A stretch of DNA of 64,000 nt from Candidatus Kapaibacterium sp. (GTDB lineage: Bacteria; Bacteroidota; Ignavibacteria; Kapaibacteriales; JAEUSM01). How positions within the stretch are numbered: the first letter of the stretch is position 1; each line of letters starts with the position of its first letter. The stretch lies in contig JAEUSM010000014.1 in the NCBI GenBank assembly GCA_016788785.1, positions 37,081 through 101,080 of the forward strand. Reading direction: 5' to 3'. Positions 17,270-25,451 of this stretch are shown here, in pieces. The notes under the pieces were generated by a model. It had not been told where the DNA came from. It saw only the letters and a program-made list of their open reading frames with translations, and ran no database searches. Made by a program: the position numbers and the translations under genes.

Positions 17270-17297
17270 ATTATACAGATTATTTCGGAATCAGAAA

Positions 17298-18452
17298 ATG
17301 ATGATTAAAGAAATTTCCAACTTTGAATCGGGCACAACCTTTCAAAAAATAGAATATAAATGCTTTGTTCCTGAGAAAATAAATTATCAGTGGCAAATAA
17401 ATGATAATTCTCTTCTTGTACTTTTAAGCGAAGCAGATAGAGAATTAGGTAAGCTAGATGCATTTTCAACACTCATCCCAGATATTGATTTTTTTATAAA
17501 AATGCATATAACGAAAGAAGCTACTGTATCGAGCAAAATCGAAGGTACACAAACAAGTTTTGAAGAAGCTTTTATAAACGAATCTGACATTGACCCTGAA
17601 AAAAGAGATGATTGGAAAGAAGTTCATCAATATATTCTTGCTATCAACGAAGCAATTGAAGAAATGAAAGAACTTCCAATTTCTACAAGACTAATCAAAA
17701 ACACACATAGAACATTATTATCTCAAGCAAGAGGGAAAGAACGATTACCCGGAGAATTCAGATCAAGTCAAAATTGGATTGGTTCAAGTCTCAAAAAAGC
17801 AGTTTTCATACCACCCTCACATGAATTTATTGCTGAATTGATGCAAGATTTGGAAAACTTTTGTAATTCTGAATTACTAAATAGTCCAATCCAAGTACCT
17901 CATTTGATAAAGATAGCGATTATTCATTATCAATTTGAAACTATTCACCCATTTTTAGATGGCAATGGAAGAATTGGAAGACTTCTCATTACTTTATATT
18001 TGATTGATAAGCAAATACTACAAAAACCAACTTTATACCTATCATTTTTTTTTGAAAAAAACAGAAGAGAATATTATGAAAAGTTAACAATTGTTCGTAC
18101 TGAAAACAAGTTGGTTTCGTGGATTACTTTTTTTCTTATTGGCATTATTGAAACTGCAAAAAATAGTATAACGACTTTCCAAAACATCATTGAACTCCGT
18201 GAAAGAATAGAAAGAGAAATACTACCAACATTAGGTCGAAAACAAAAAGACTGCCTTAAATTAATTAATGCATTATATAAACAACCAGTTATGGACAGTA
18301 ATGCCATTGCAACAATTCTCGATGTTCATCTAAGCACAGCTAACAGAATGATTAAAGATTTAGAAAGTAAAGAGATTTTAACAGAGTTAACGGGGTATAA
18401 ACGCAATAGAATTTTTGCTTTTACTCCATATATTGATATATTTCAAGACTAA
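17298..18452 (+). CDS. Fic-domain AMP-transferase with inhibitory motif and C-terminal HTH
   Basis: A 384-residue Fic protein. The N-terminal Fic_N part holds the inhibitory motif SSKIEG (Ser78 to Glu82-Gly83), which marks a class II, self-inhibited enzyme. The catalytic Fic motif HPFLDGNGRIGR begins at His217 and is intact, so AMP transfer from ATP to a Tyr/Ser/Thr of a target is expected once inhibition is relieved. The C-terminal part (about 300-384) resembles a winged helix: SNAIATILDVHLSTANRMIKDLESK. I chose the ATG at 17298; the longer frame starts inside the repeat array. No antitoxin gene is adjacent, as expected for this class. Confidence 0.92.
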   Translation: MMIKEISNFESGTTFQKIEYKCFVPEKINYQWQINDNSLLVLLSEADRELGKLDAFSTLIPDIDFFIKMHITKEATVSSKIEGTQTSFEEAFINESDIDPEKRDDWKEVHQYILAINEAIEEMKELPISTRLIKNTHRTLLSQARGKERLPGEFRSSQNWIGSSLKKAVFIPPSHEFIAELMQDLENFCNSELLNSPIQVPHLIKIAIIHYQFETIHPFLDGNGRIGRLLITLYLIDKQILQKPTLYLSFFFEKNRREYYEKLTIVRTENKLVSWITFFLIGIIETAKNSITTFQNIIELRERIEREILPTLGRKQKDCLKLINALYKQPVMDSNAIATILDVHLSTANRMIKDLESKEILTELTGYKRNRIFAFTPYIDIFQD

Positions 18453-18481
18453 AGTGTTGAAATTTATCTTAAAAACGGTTC

Positions 18482-19222
18482 TTACTGTTTTCTTATCAAT
18501 TTAAGAGTGTGCTGAAGTGATTTATTGCTTTTCCAACTATCATGACCAGGAATGACATAACGTGGGTTGGGATACTTTTTCATTACTTTTAGAATGGAAT
18601 GTTCCCACTCTGACACATTGGCATCTCCAGTAAATCCCAAATCTGTATGGACAGTGCTTTTCACAAAACATCCACCATATAAGATTCTATTTCCTTTACA
18701 CCAAACCACTACATTATCGATTGTATGTCCAGCACCAGGATAATAGACTTCAAACGAATGTCCACAAATCAGAAAGGTTGTGTCAGAAGTAAAAAAGTGA
18801 GAAGGTATAGGTTTGTTGTTTTTAATGCACAAATCATACGTCATTTTAGATGTAAAAGTCGGAATGGATTTGGCATTCAAATAGTTGAGACTTCCAGTTC
18901 TATCTTCATGAAAATGTGTCGCAATACAAAGTATAACCGGTTGGTTATGTTTTACTCTAATGCTATCCAATAGTGGCTTAATTTGAGTTGTATCCCAGGG
19001 AGAATCTAATAACACCACACCATCGTTTGTAACACAATACAAACCACTTGCTGGAATACGATATTCCTTGTAATTATTATAGGTTTCGTATATGTAATAG
19101 TCTCCTTCAAGGTGAGAAATTTTGAGTTTTTGGGAATCAGATTCCTTCAATGAAAAAACTTTAATGGAATTGAAACTCACAATTCCAATAAATAAAGGTA
19201 TTAGAAAAAGTCTAAATAGCAT
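18482..19222 (-). CDS. Subclass B1 metallo-beta-lactamase
   Basis: A 246-residue periplasmic zinc hydrolase. A signal peptide covers about residues 1-24. All six B1 zinc ligands are seen: His103, His105 and Asp107 in THFHEDRTG; His166 in GAGHTIDN; Cys185 in YGGCFVKS; His227 in IPGHDS. Lys188, three residues after the Cys, matches the substrate-carboxylate lysine of B1 enzymes. LLDSPWD is also typical. Known B1 enzymes hydrolyse penicillins, cephalosporins and carbapenems; this one is unproven. The ATG at 19220-19222 gives a proper signal peptide and lies 19 nt after the dioxygenase-like gene, so the two are probably one operon. Confidence 0.88.
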   Translation of the reverse strand: MLFRLFLIPLFIGIVSFNSIKVFSLKESDSQKLKISHLEGDYYIYETYNNYKEYRIPASGLYCVTNDGVVLLDSPWDTTQIKPLLDSIRVKHNQPVILCIATHFHEDRTGSLNYLNAKSIPTFTSKMTYDLCIKNNKPIPSHFFTSDTTFLICGHSFEVYYPGAGHTIDNVVVWCKGNRILYGGCFVKSTVHTDLGFTGDANVSEWEHSILKVMKKYPNPRYVIPGHDSWKSNKSLQHTLKLIRKQ

Positions 19223-19241
19223 TCTAATCAATGTAGTATGG

Positions 19242-20246
19242 TTAAGCAAATGTAATCACCTTACATTCTTTGAATGACCCTTGAAAATTTCTCACATCTA
19301 ATTGATAGATAACTGATTTGGATTGAATACCCATTCCATCTTTATCTACTAAAAAAGTATAATTTCCTTTTGAAAGTTCTTTATCACAAATTGTGGTAAT
19401 TATTCTTCCTTGTAGGTCAAACAACTGTATAGTAACATTCGAGATATTGAATAATTCCAACGGAATAACAGTTTCTTTCACGGCAGGATTTGGAAAATTT
19501 TGACCTAATATGAATTGTTTTGCATTCTGTTGTTCTAAGTACCCTGTTGAAGTTTTTGTTCCTCCTTTTACAGTTACTTCTAAATACGAATTATACTGTC
19601 CTTTCTCTTTATCATACTCTAATGTAGCTACTTGATATTGATAGCCATCAGCAAAAACTCCATCGGTTGTGAAAGTTAACGGGTCAGCTCCTTTTATATA
19701 CATTGTAGGGTTTGCAGCATATAAAGCATTCTTTTCTTCTAATGGAAATGTCAACTGTGAAATAGCCGCAGTCGCAGAATTAACAAATACTTGAAAGTGA
19801 AAATGACAAATTCTTCCAGTATACCATCCAGGGAAAATGGTTATAAATTCTACTTCACCGTTTGCATCAGTAATTTGATATCCTCTACAATAGGTTAAAC
19901 CAGTTTGATCAGGATTACCAGATGTACTATAACCAGAATATCTTCCATCTTTATCGCACGCCCAAATATTAACACGGACATTTTGCATTGGTAAACAATC
20001 GGCGTCACCAATAATTTTCATTTTTAAAAACAAAGGTACACCTTGACGATCTTCACGAATATCTTGTCTGAAGAAAAATGTATTTTCGGTTAAATCTAAT
20101 GGAAAGGGACCTGCTGTTTCAGTAGGAATTAAAACGCAACTATTAGGTACATTTTCTTCTGATTCTTTTGAAAATATATTAGTCGTTGGAGCTAAAGCTG
20201 CAAGGCTCATAATACCTGCAGATGAAAGGAATTGACGTTTATTCAT
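19242..20246 (-). CDS. Intradiol ring-cleavage dioxygenase-like protein with T9SS sorting domain
   Basis: A 334-residue exported protein. A Tat- or Sec-type leader (NKRQFLSSAGIMSLAALAP) opens it. Residues about 40-225 form a Dioxygenase_C domain with the iron ligands present: Tyr103 (DGRYSGY), Tyr142 and His148, His150 (PGWYTGRICHFHF). The C-terminal 85 residues (from LGQNFPNPA) are a T9SS type A sorting domain, so the enzyme should be carried across the outer membrane and perhaps held on the surface. Homologous secreted proteins are annotated as intradiol dioxygenases or as beta-sandwich proteins of unknown substrate. It is the first gene of a pair with the B1 lactamase. Confidence 0.88.
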   Translation of the reverse strand: MNKRQFLSSAGIMSLAALAPTTNIFSKESEENVPNSCVLIPTETAGPFPLDLTENTFFFRQDIREDRQGVPLFLKMKIIGDADCLPMQNVRVNIWACDKDGRYSGYSTSGNPDQTGLTYCRGYQITDANGEVEFITIFPGWYTGRICHFHFQVFVNSATAAISQLTFPLEEKNALYAANPTMYIKGADPLTFTTDGVFADGYQYQVATLEYDKEKGQYNSYLEVTVKGGTKTSTGYLEQQNAKQFILGQNFPNPAVKETVIPLELFNISNVTIQLFDLQGRIITTICDKELSKGNYTFLVDKDGMGIQSKSVIYQLDVRNFQGSFKECKVITFA

Positions 20247-20310
20247 TATTTCTTCTTTCTTTTGGTTTTCTAACTATTATAACAATGAAGAATAAAATTT
20301 GTTACATTTC

Positions 20311-21147
20311 TCACCAATGTACTGTCAGATTTACCCCATTAAGTGACGGCGACAATTGCCAACGAAATGACTGGTTTTTGTTTGGATTCGTTCGTTCTTC
20401 TTCGAGACTGCACACATACAGTCCTGACGCAATTCCTATGGCACTGCCAAGCATAACATCCGAGAGCCAATGTTTGTCTTTGTATATTCTTGCCACAGCC
20501 GTTGAAGTAGCAATTGCATACAGCCCAATTGAGGCATATATATTATCAATTCTTGAAGATAACACTGACGCCATGGAAAATGCAATCGTTGCATGACCAG
20601 AAGGCAATGCTAATTGAGGTTCTGATAGTTGGAACCATGCAAAACTGTGTGCATCTCCATTCACGAATGGTCTTGTTCTTCCAAAAAGAGACTTTCCTAA
20701 AGTCGTGGTTATGCCCGAGAATATAAATGCTTCAGCCACTAATCTTCCTGTAACCCTTGTAGAGGGTTCGTCAAAAAACAACCCAATTCCATACAAAGAG
20801 GCAGACAATGCAATTGGAGTATAAATTTCTCCGACGACATTGGAAAAATTCATTACTTTTGAAAAGTTGTCTGATTGATTTGAGATTGCTATTTCTCGAA
20901 TTGGTTCATCAAATTCTAATATTGACGTTCCAATTGAAGCTCCCAGTAAACCCATGGTTATAGATGATTGTACTGATGGAATTTGAAATGGTGTAAGGAA
21001 ATACCTTCCAGCATCACTAAATCCAATTCCAACATCTACTTTGAAAATATCCCAAGTTGTAGGAGAATTTTTGGCTTGGCAGAAGACTTCAGTTGTACAA
21101 AGAAAAATTGCCAAAATTGCTAATGAGTATGATTTCAATTGTTTCAT
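20311..21147 (-). CDS. PAP2-family membrane phosphatase
   Basis: A 278-residue phosphatidic-acid-phosphatase type 2 protein. It has a signal peptide ending near VFCQA and then several hydrophobic segments. The three active-site motifs are complete: KSLFGRTRP (about 152-160), PSGH (182-185) and R-x5-H-x3-D in RIYKDKHWLSD (220-230). Such enzymes act on lipid phosphates, including undecaprenyl pyrophosphate, at the outer face of the inner membrane. The ATG at 21145-21147 is used; the frame upstream begins with TTG. TATCTTTG on the minus strand (21158-21151) stands only 3 nt before the ATG, so the mRNA may be leaderless. Confidence 0.88.
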   Translation of the reverse strand: MKQLKSYSLAILAIFLCTTEVFCQAKNSPTTWDIFKVDVGIGFSDAGRYFLTPFQIPSVQSSITMGLLGASIGTSILEFDEPIREIAISNQSDNFSKVMNFSNVVGEIYTPIALSASLYGIGLFFDEPSTRVTGRLVAEAFIFSGITTTLGKSLFGRTRPFVNGDAHSFAWFQLSEPQLALPSGHATIAFSMASVLSSRIDNIYASIGLYAIATSTAVARIYKDKHWLSDVMLGSAIGIASGLYVCSLEEERTNPNKNQSFRWQLSPSLNGVNLTVHW

Positions 21148-21169
21148 AAACAAAGATACTGTATTTTTG
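21139..21169 (+). promoter_or_regulatory. Promoter for comF-pepP, close to start codon
   Basis: TTG (21139-21141), 20 nt, TATTTTTG (21162-21169) fits the Bacteroidota promoter. The comF ATG is at 21174, only 4 nt after the -7 box, so the transcript should start at or near the start codon. Confidence 0.5.
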
Positions 21170-21173
21170 AAAT

Positions 21174-21914
21174 ATGATACAGAAGTTTTTTAAAAATGTA
21201 ACTACGTCATTCATAGATGCAATTGCCCCAAGGCATTGTTTGGGGACAGGAAAACCTATTCAAACATCTGATAGATTTGGCAAATCATTACTCAGTGATG
21301 ATTTCATCCAAAGTTTGGAATATGCACATTCTTCCGAAAAGATTCTGCAACACTGTAATGATATTTTGGGTTCCGACAATGTCGTTTTGAAAGAAATTCA
21401 TGCGTTGTATTTTTTTGAGCCAGATGAACCAATCCAAAACATCATCCATCATTTCAAATACTATCACTTCAAACGAATTGGTACTGCATTTGGCATTCTT
21501 ATAGGAGAATATCTACTTTCCCGTTACAAGCGGTTACCAGAAGTTATTATTCCTGTACCTCTTCATCCAGTTCGCCAAAGAGAACGTGGTTTTAATCAAG
21601 CAGATATTCTATCAAAAGAAGTAGGCAAAATTCTGAATAGACCTGTTCTCAAAACAACAGTAGAAAGAAGAATTTACCGAGATCAACAAGTACATCAAAA
21701 GTTTACTGACCGTATTAATTATGATGAGAAGATGTTTTTAGTACGAAAAATAGAAAATATACAAGGAAAACACGTTCTCTTAATAGATGACGTCCTTACC
21801 ACAGGCTCTACAGTAAATGCAGTCGCAAAATCGTTACGAACTGCTGGTGCCAGAAGAGTGGACACTGCAGTTATTTGTTTAACTAAAGCTAAAAAGAACA
21901 ACAATGCTATGTAA
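21174..21914 (+). CDS. comF: ComF-family phosphoribosyltransferase-like protein
   Basis: A 246-residue ComF homologue. The phosphoribosyltransferase fold is clear: VIIPVPLHPVRQRERGFNQAD (about 124-144) and the PRPP-binding loop LLIDDVLTTGST (202-213). In competence, ComF proteins help with uptake of single-stranded DNA in the cytosol. The usual N-terminal zinc finger with CxxC pairs is absent; only a single Cys remains in PRHCLGTG, so the metal site is degenerate. No other competence gene is near. It overlaps the next gene by 11 nt. Confidence 0.87.
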   Translation: MIQKFFKNVTTSFIDAIAPRHCLGTGKPIQTSDRFGKSLLSDDFIQSLEYAHSSEKILQHCNDILGSDNVVLKEIHALYFFEPDEPIQNIIHHFKYYHFKRIGTAFGILIGEYLLSRYKRLPEVIIPVPLHPVRQRERGFNQADILSKEVGKILNRPVLKTTVERRIYRDQQVHQKFTDRINYDEKMFLVRKIENIQGKHVLLIDDVLTTGSTVNAVAKSLRTAGARRVDTAVICLTKAKKNNNAM

Positions 21915-23298
21915 ATGTACTTTTACTTTCATACTATTTCTCATTTCTCAAACAGTATTTTCACAAGCTCCCGGAGTAACATTCCCGTACGAGATTTTTG
22001 ACAAAGATGACATCCCACCCAGTCAATATCAATACCGTCGTGAGCAAGTGCGAACAATTTTAGGTTCAAATACTGCTTTAGTTGTGTTTGCAGCTGATAA
22101 GAGAAACCGTCAGAATGATGTTGATTACGAATACCGTCAAAATAGCGATTTGCTGTATCTAAGTGGTGCACCTGATCCAGGGATGACACTTTTTGTTATG
22201 AAAGAACCTGTGAGTTTTAGAAACAAACTATATACAGAAGTGCTTTTTGCCCCAAAACGCGTATTAGAGTCAGAAGTATGGAATGGCACTTCCATGGGAC
22301 CTAAAGAAGTAACAGAATATTTACAAATTGAATCCTTAGAATCTACATTGTTAACACAATTTTTGGATTCACTTCTCATAACGGTTGATACTATAAGATT
22401 CACATCATTACCTACAAAAAATGTAAAAGTTCCATTAGGGAAATCAGTCTTTGTTGAGGATGAAGTTTCGAAAGTACTTAAAGCAAAAAAGCCCTCAGTT
22501 TCGTTGAAGCACAATTTTACCCTCAATAGATTTCGTGAGGTGAAAGATACTCACGAGATTCGTTTGCTACAAAAAGCTATTGATATTTCCATTGATGGTC
22601 ATCTCCACGCAATTCGTAATACAAAAGCTGGCATGAATGAATATCAGATAGAAGCATTAATGGAATTTGGTTTCAAAAATAGTGGTGCTCATGATGTTGG
22701 TTATCCTTCTATTGTTGGAAGCGAGTATAATGCCTGTATTTTACATTATACTAAAAACAGACGCAAAACAAAGCCGAACGAATTAGTTTTGGCAGATTGC
22801 GGTGCTGAGTATTTGAATTATACTGCGGATATAACACGGACATTTCCTGTTAATGGGACTTTTTCAGAAGAACAACGAATAATTTACGATATTGTCTTGG
22901 AAGCTCAAGACAGTGGCATTGCAGCTTGTAAAATAGGAAATGATTTTAGAGCTCCTCACATGGCAGCATCGAATGTTATAACAAAACGACTCAAAGAACT
23001 TGGAATAATCAAAACAGATAATGAAGTACGATATTATTTCATGCATGGAACGTCCCATTATCTTGGGCTTGATGTGCATGATGCTGGAACTGGTGGTAAA
23101 TTGAAAGAAAACACAGTTCTTACTGTTGAGCCAGGAATTTATATTCCAAAAGGAAGTCCTTGCGATAAAAAATGGTGGAATATTGGTATTCGAATTGAAG
23201 ACGATATATTAGTAACGATTGGTGAGCCAAAAAATATGTCCGCAGCTCTTCCTAGAACTGCGGACGGGATTGAAGCATTGATGAGAAAAGAATGGTAA
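21904..23298 (+). CDS. pepP: Secreted Xaa-Pro aminopeptidase (M24B)
   Basis: A 464-residue aminopeptidase P. It has a signal peptide (hydrophobic to about residue 18, cleavage near FSQA), an N-terminal creatinase-like domain and the M24 pita-bread domain. The five metal ligands are seen: Asp298, Asp309, His385, Glu409 and Glu432. It removes N-terminal residues that precede proline, here probably in the periplasm or outside the cell, for peptide use. The start overlaps the comF end by 11 nt, which suggests translational coupling to a functionally unrelated gene. Confidence 0.92.
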   Translation: MLCKCTFTFILFLISQTVFSQAPGVTFPYEIFDKDDIPPSQYQYRREQVRTILGSNTALVVFAADKRNRQNDVDYEYRQNSDLLYLSGAPDPGMTLFVMKEPVSFRNKLYTEVLFAPKRVLESEVWNGTSMGPKEVTEYLQIESLESTLLTQFLDSLLITVDTIRFTSLPTKNVKVPLGKSVFVEDEVSKVLKAKKPSVSLKHNFTLNRFREVKDTHEIRLLQKAIDISIDGHLHAIRNTKAGMNEYQIEALMEFGFKNSGAHDVGYPSIVGSEYNACILHYTKNRRKTKPNELVLADCGAEYLNYTADITRTFPVNGTFSEEQRIIYDIVLEAQDSGIAACKIGNDFRAPHMAASNVITKRLKELGIIKTDNEVRYYFMHGTSHYLGLDVHDAGTGGKLKENTVLTVEPGIYIPKGSPCDKKWWNIGIRIEDDILVTIGEPKNMSAALPRTADGIEALMRKEW

Positions 23299-23310
23299 AA
23301 AAAACCATAT

Positions 23311-23336
23311 GGGAAGCTAGAATTAACGAGCTTCCC
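23311..23336. terminator. Weak hairpin between convergent genes
   Basis: GGGAAGCT / AGCTTCCC with a 10-base loop sits between the ends of pepP and the minus-strand membrane-protein gene, and overlaps the last codons of the latter. There is no T-run, so the terminator call is weak. Confidence 0.3.
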
Positions 23337-24702
23337 AAGAGGTAATTTTTGCATCAAGCCATTTGCTGAGATTTGATGATGCTATGAACAGATAAAATAA
23401 TGCAAAGAATTTGAAAAAGCCTCGTTTAATAGTCCAATCAATAACTGCTGCAGGAAATAACCCAAGAATAATCACAAATCCCACGTAGATTGATAGAATC
23501 CAAAGGAGCAAAAGTAACGGCTGGAAGGAACGTCGAATTGCCGCATTGATTAACACCCACACAAAGAAAATTGGTATCGTATATGCAAAGTAAATAGTAT
23601 CAAAGACAAGCTTTTCATTAATTTCACCAATGTTTTTCATTACTTTTCCAAAGTCAAACAAGGTCACATACAATTGCTCTTCTGCTGTAGGTTTTACCGG
23701 CAAATAGGTACTAATGTAAAGTATATTCCAAAGGAAAAAGAATAAAAATGAAACAACAAACATTCCTGACATACTTAGTAATGCTTTTTGCAAAGGGAAT
23801 GGTTCTTCTTTTTTACTAATCATATACAATCCAGTCGACAAAATTCCCAATCCAGCAAGAACAATTGTATCAATACGAGTAAAGCAAGCGAATCCCATCA
23901 GAATACTTGCTAAAATGAGATACTTATTTTCCTTTGTTCGAACATAATCCATTACAATCATTACAGAACAACCAAAGAACACGGCATTACTGTAGTCAGT
24001 AAGGAGAGAAGTTGTATAGAAAAACATCTCCGGTATCATTATAAACAACACGGTTAAAATTCCTGCAATAGCTCCATGGGTTTGACTTCTCATTTTAGAA
24101 TACAAAACAGCAATAAATGCTAATGCCATTATTGGTATCCATACCTGACCAAATGGGTTACCAGCTAAGCGAAATTGAATTTGCATTATAGTAATGTAAG
24201 GAGCATAAAAAGGCTGATTGCTCAAATTCCCTTCCAAATCATAAAATACTGATGAAGCCATTGTTCCTTGTTCTACTGCATATTTTGCCACCAGATCAGG
24301 TCCCGCAATGGCGTCAACAGACAATACTGGACTATAATATGACAACCATCCGCTAATGAACATAAAAAAGAGCACTAAACAAAGCGTAACAAAACCGTAC
24401 GGTTTTACACCTTTAAGAGGAGAACTAAAAAAGTTTTTTAAAGCTTCTATTGTTGAAGCAAATGGAAATAATGCTATCAATACTAAAATAACATTTACCG
24501 CCAAAACTGAAGTGAGAGTCAATGGAATTCGAAGTAATTCCTCTATAAACACCCCAAAACAAGAGATTCCCATTCCTAAAATTAATGACAATCCAGCAGT
24601 AAGAATTTTTGGAGAATCCTCAACAAATTTACAACGAACTAATAGTCCAAAACCAATGAAAAATTGGCATAAAAGTATAAGAAACGATAGAAAGAAAGTC
24701 AT
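23323..24702 (-). CDS. Multi-pass membrane protein, possibly GT-C glycosyltransferase-like
   Basis: A 459-residue inner-membrane protein with about 11-12 hydrophobic helices. The first large loop holds SVDAIAGPDLVAKYAVEQG, where the acidic residue may correspond to the catalytic Asp of GT-C (PMT/ArnT-like) enzymes, which move sugars from polyprenyl-phosphate carriers. I see no clear family signature beyond that, so the enzymatic role is only a suggestion. The gene is 2 nt downstream of a single-span protein gene (24705-25367), and the two probably work together. Confidence 0.7.
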   Translation of the reverse strand: MTFFLSFLILLCQFFIGFGLLVRCKFVEDSPKILTAGLSLILGMGISCFGVFIEELLRIPLTLTSVLAVNVILVLIALFPFASTIEALKNFFSSPLKGVKPYGFVTLCLVLFFMFISGWLSYYSPVLSVDAIAGPDLVAKYAVEQGTMASSVFYDLEGNLSNQPFYAPYITIMQIQFRLAGNPFGQVWIPIMALAFIAVLYSKMRSQTHGAIAGILTVLFIMIPEMFFYTTSLLTDYSNAVFFGCSVMIVMDYVRTKENKYLILASILMGFACFTRIDTIVLAGLGILSTGLYMISKKEEPFPLQKALLSMSGMFVVSFLFFFLWNILYISTYLPVKPTAEEQLYVTLFDFGKVMKNIGEINEKLVFDTIYFAYTIPIFFVWVLINAAIRRSFQPLLLLLWILSIYVGFVIILGLFPAAVIDWTIKRGFFKFFALFYLFIASSNLSKWLDAKITSWEAR

Positions 24703-24704
24703 AA

Positions 24705-25367
24705 TTATTTGGAGGTAAATTCAGAAATGAGTTGTTGAAGTTGTTCGTACGATTGAATAGGAGCTACACCAAAATTTTTATCTGGCATCACGACAAAACT
24801 ATGAGTAATTTTTGAAAGTTGAACAGAATCATTAGGATTGACTACTGAAATCATTCTCGAGGGTACATGATTTGGCACGTACCGTATTTTCCCATGGATT
24901 TCTGCCTTGTTTGAATCCGCCAAATAAACAGTTTTCATCGGACCAGCAAAATAATACAAAACTCTCGGTACTTGAGCCCACAATCCTGCACCTTGTTGCA
25001 ATTTCTTTTCAAAATATTTATCAGGTGGTACTAAAAACACTGCATTTTTAGGAACATTTTTGGTAATATAATCAGGAATAAAATAGTTATAACCATGTCT
25101 TCGAAGCATTCGTTTGTCTAATGCCTGATCTTTCCACTGTTCTGAAAAGTCCTTATAATATCCCATTATATTTGTAGAAAACCAACCTGGAATTGGATTA
25201 GTTTCCGTTGGAACATTCCCGTAACGTGGAGTTTGAGTAATAAGGAGAAAAACGATCAATAATCCCAAAGAAATCACGATACTTTTACCATGAAAGAACC
25301 CTTTTTCTCTCAAAGATTCTTTCGGTAATTCTATTGATTTTACTTTCTTTTGTTGTGTTTTTGCCAT
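24705..25367 (-). CDS. Single-span membrane protein of unknown function
   Basis: A 220-residue protein. The cytoplasmic N-terminus is basic (MAKTQQKKVKS), residues about 29-45 form one membrane helix, and the rest should lie in the periplasm. The soluble part contains FLVPPDKYFEKKLQQGAGLWAQ and a C-terminal YEQLQQLISEF helix; no family is recognised. The close link (2 nt) to the multi-pass protein suggests a small partner for the same envelope glycan or lipid step. A TAAATTTG element on the minus strand (25418-25411) may drive the pair. Confidence 0.75.
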   Translation of the reverse strand: MAKTQQKKVKSIELPKESLREKGFFHGKSIVISLGLLIVFLLITQTPRYGNVPTETNPIPGWFSTNIMGYYKDFSEQWKDQALDKRMLRRHGYNYFIPDYITKNVPKNAVFLVPPDKYFEKKLQQGAGLWAQVPRVLYYFAGPMKTVYLADSNKAEIHGKIRYVPNHVPSRMISVVNPNDSVQLSKITHSFVVMPDKNFGVAPIQSYEQLQQLISEFTSK

Positions 25368-25451
25368 AAGAATTAATAAGTTACCGTAAAAAAGTGTATT
25401 TTTACAAAGTCAAATTTACAAAAATATTCTCATACTCTTGATTTTTCTTCT

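Noticed and set aside
17298..18452. Fic as a toxin-antitoxin pair with the neighbouring hxlR
   Set aside because: The inhibitory motif is inside the Fic protein itself (class II), and HxlR is an ordinary redox-type regulator paired with the DoxX gene.
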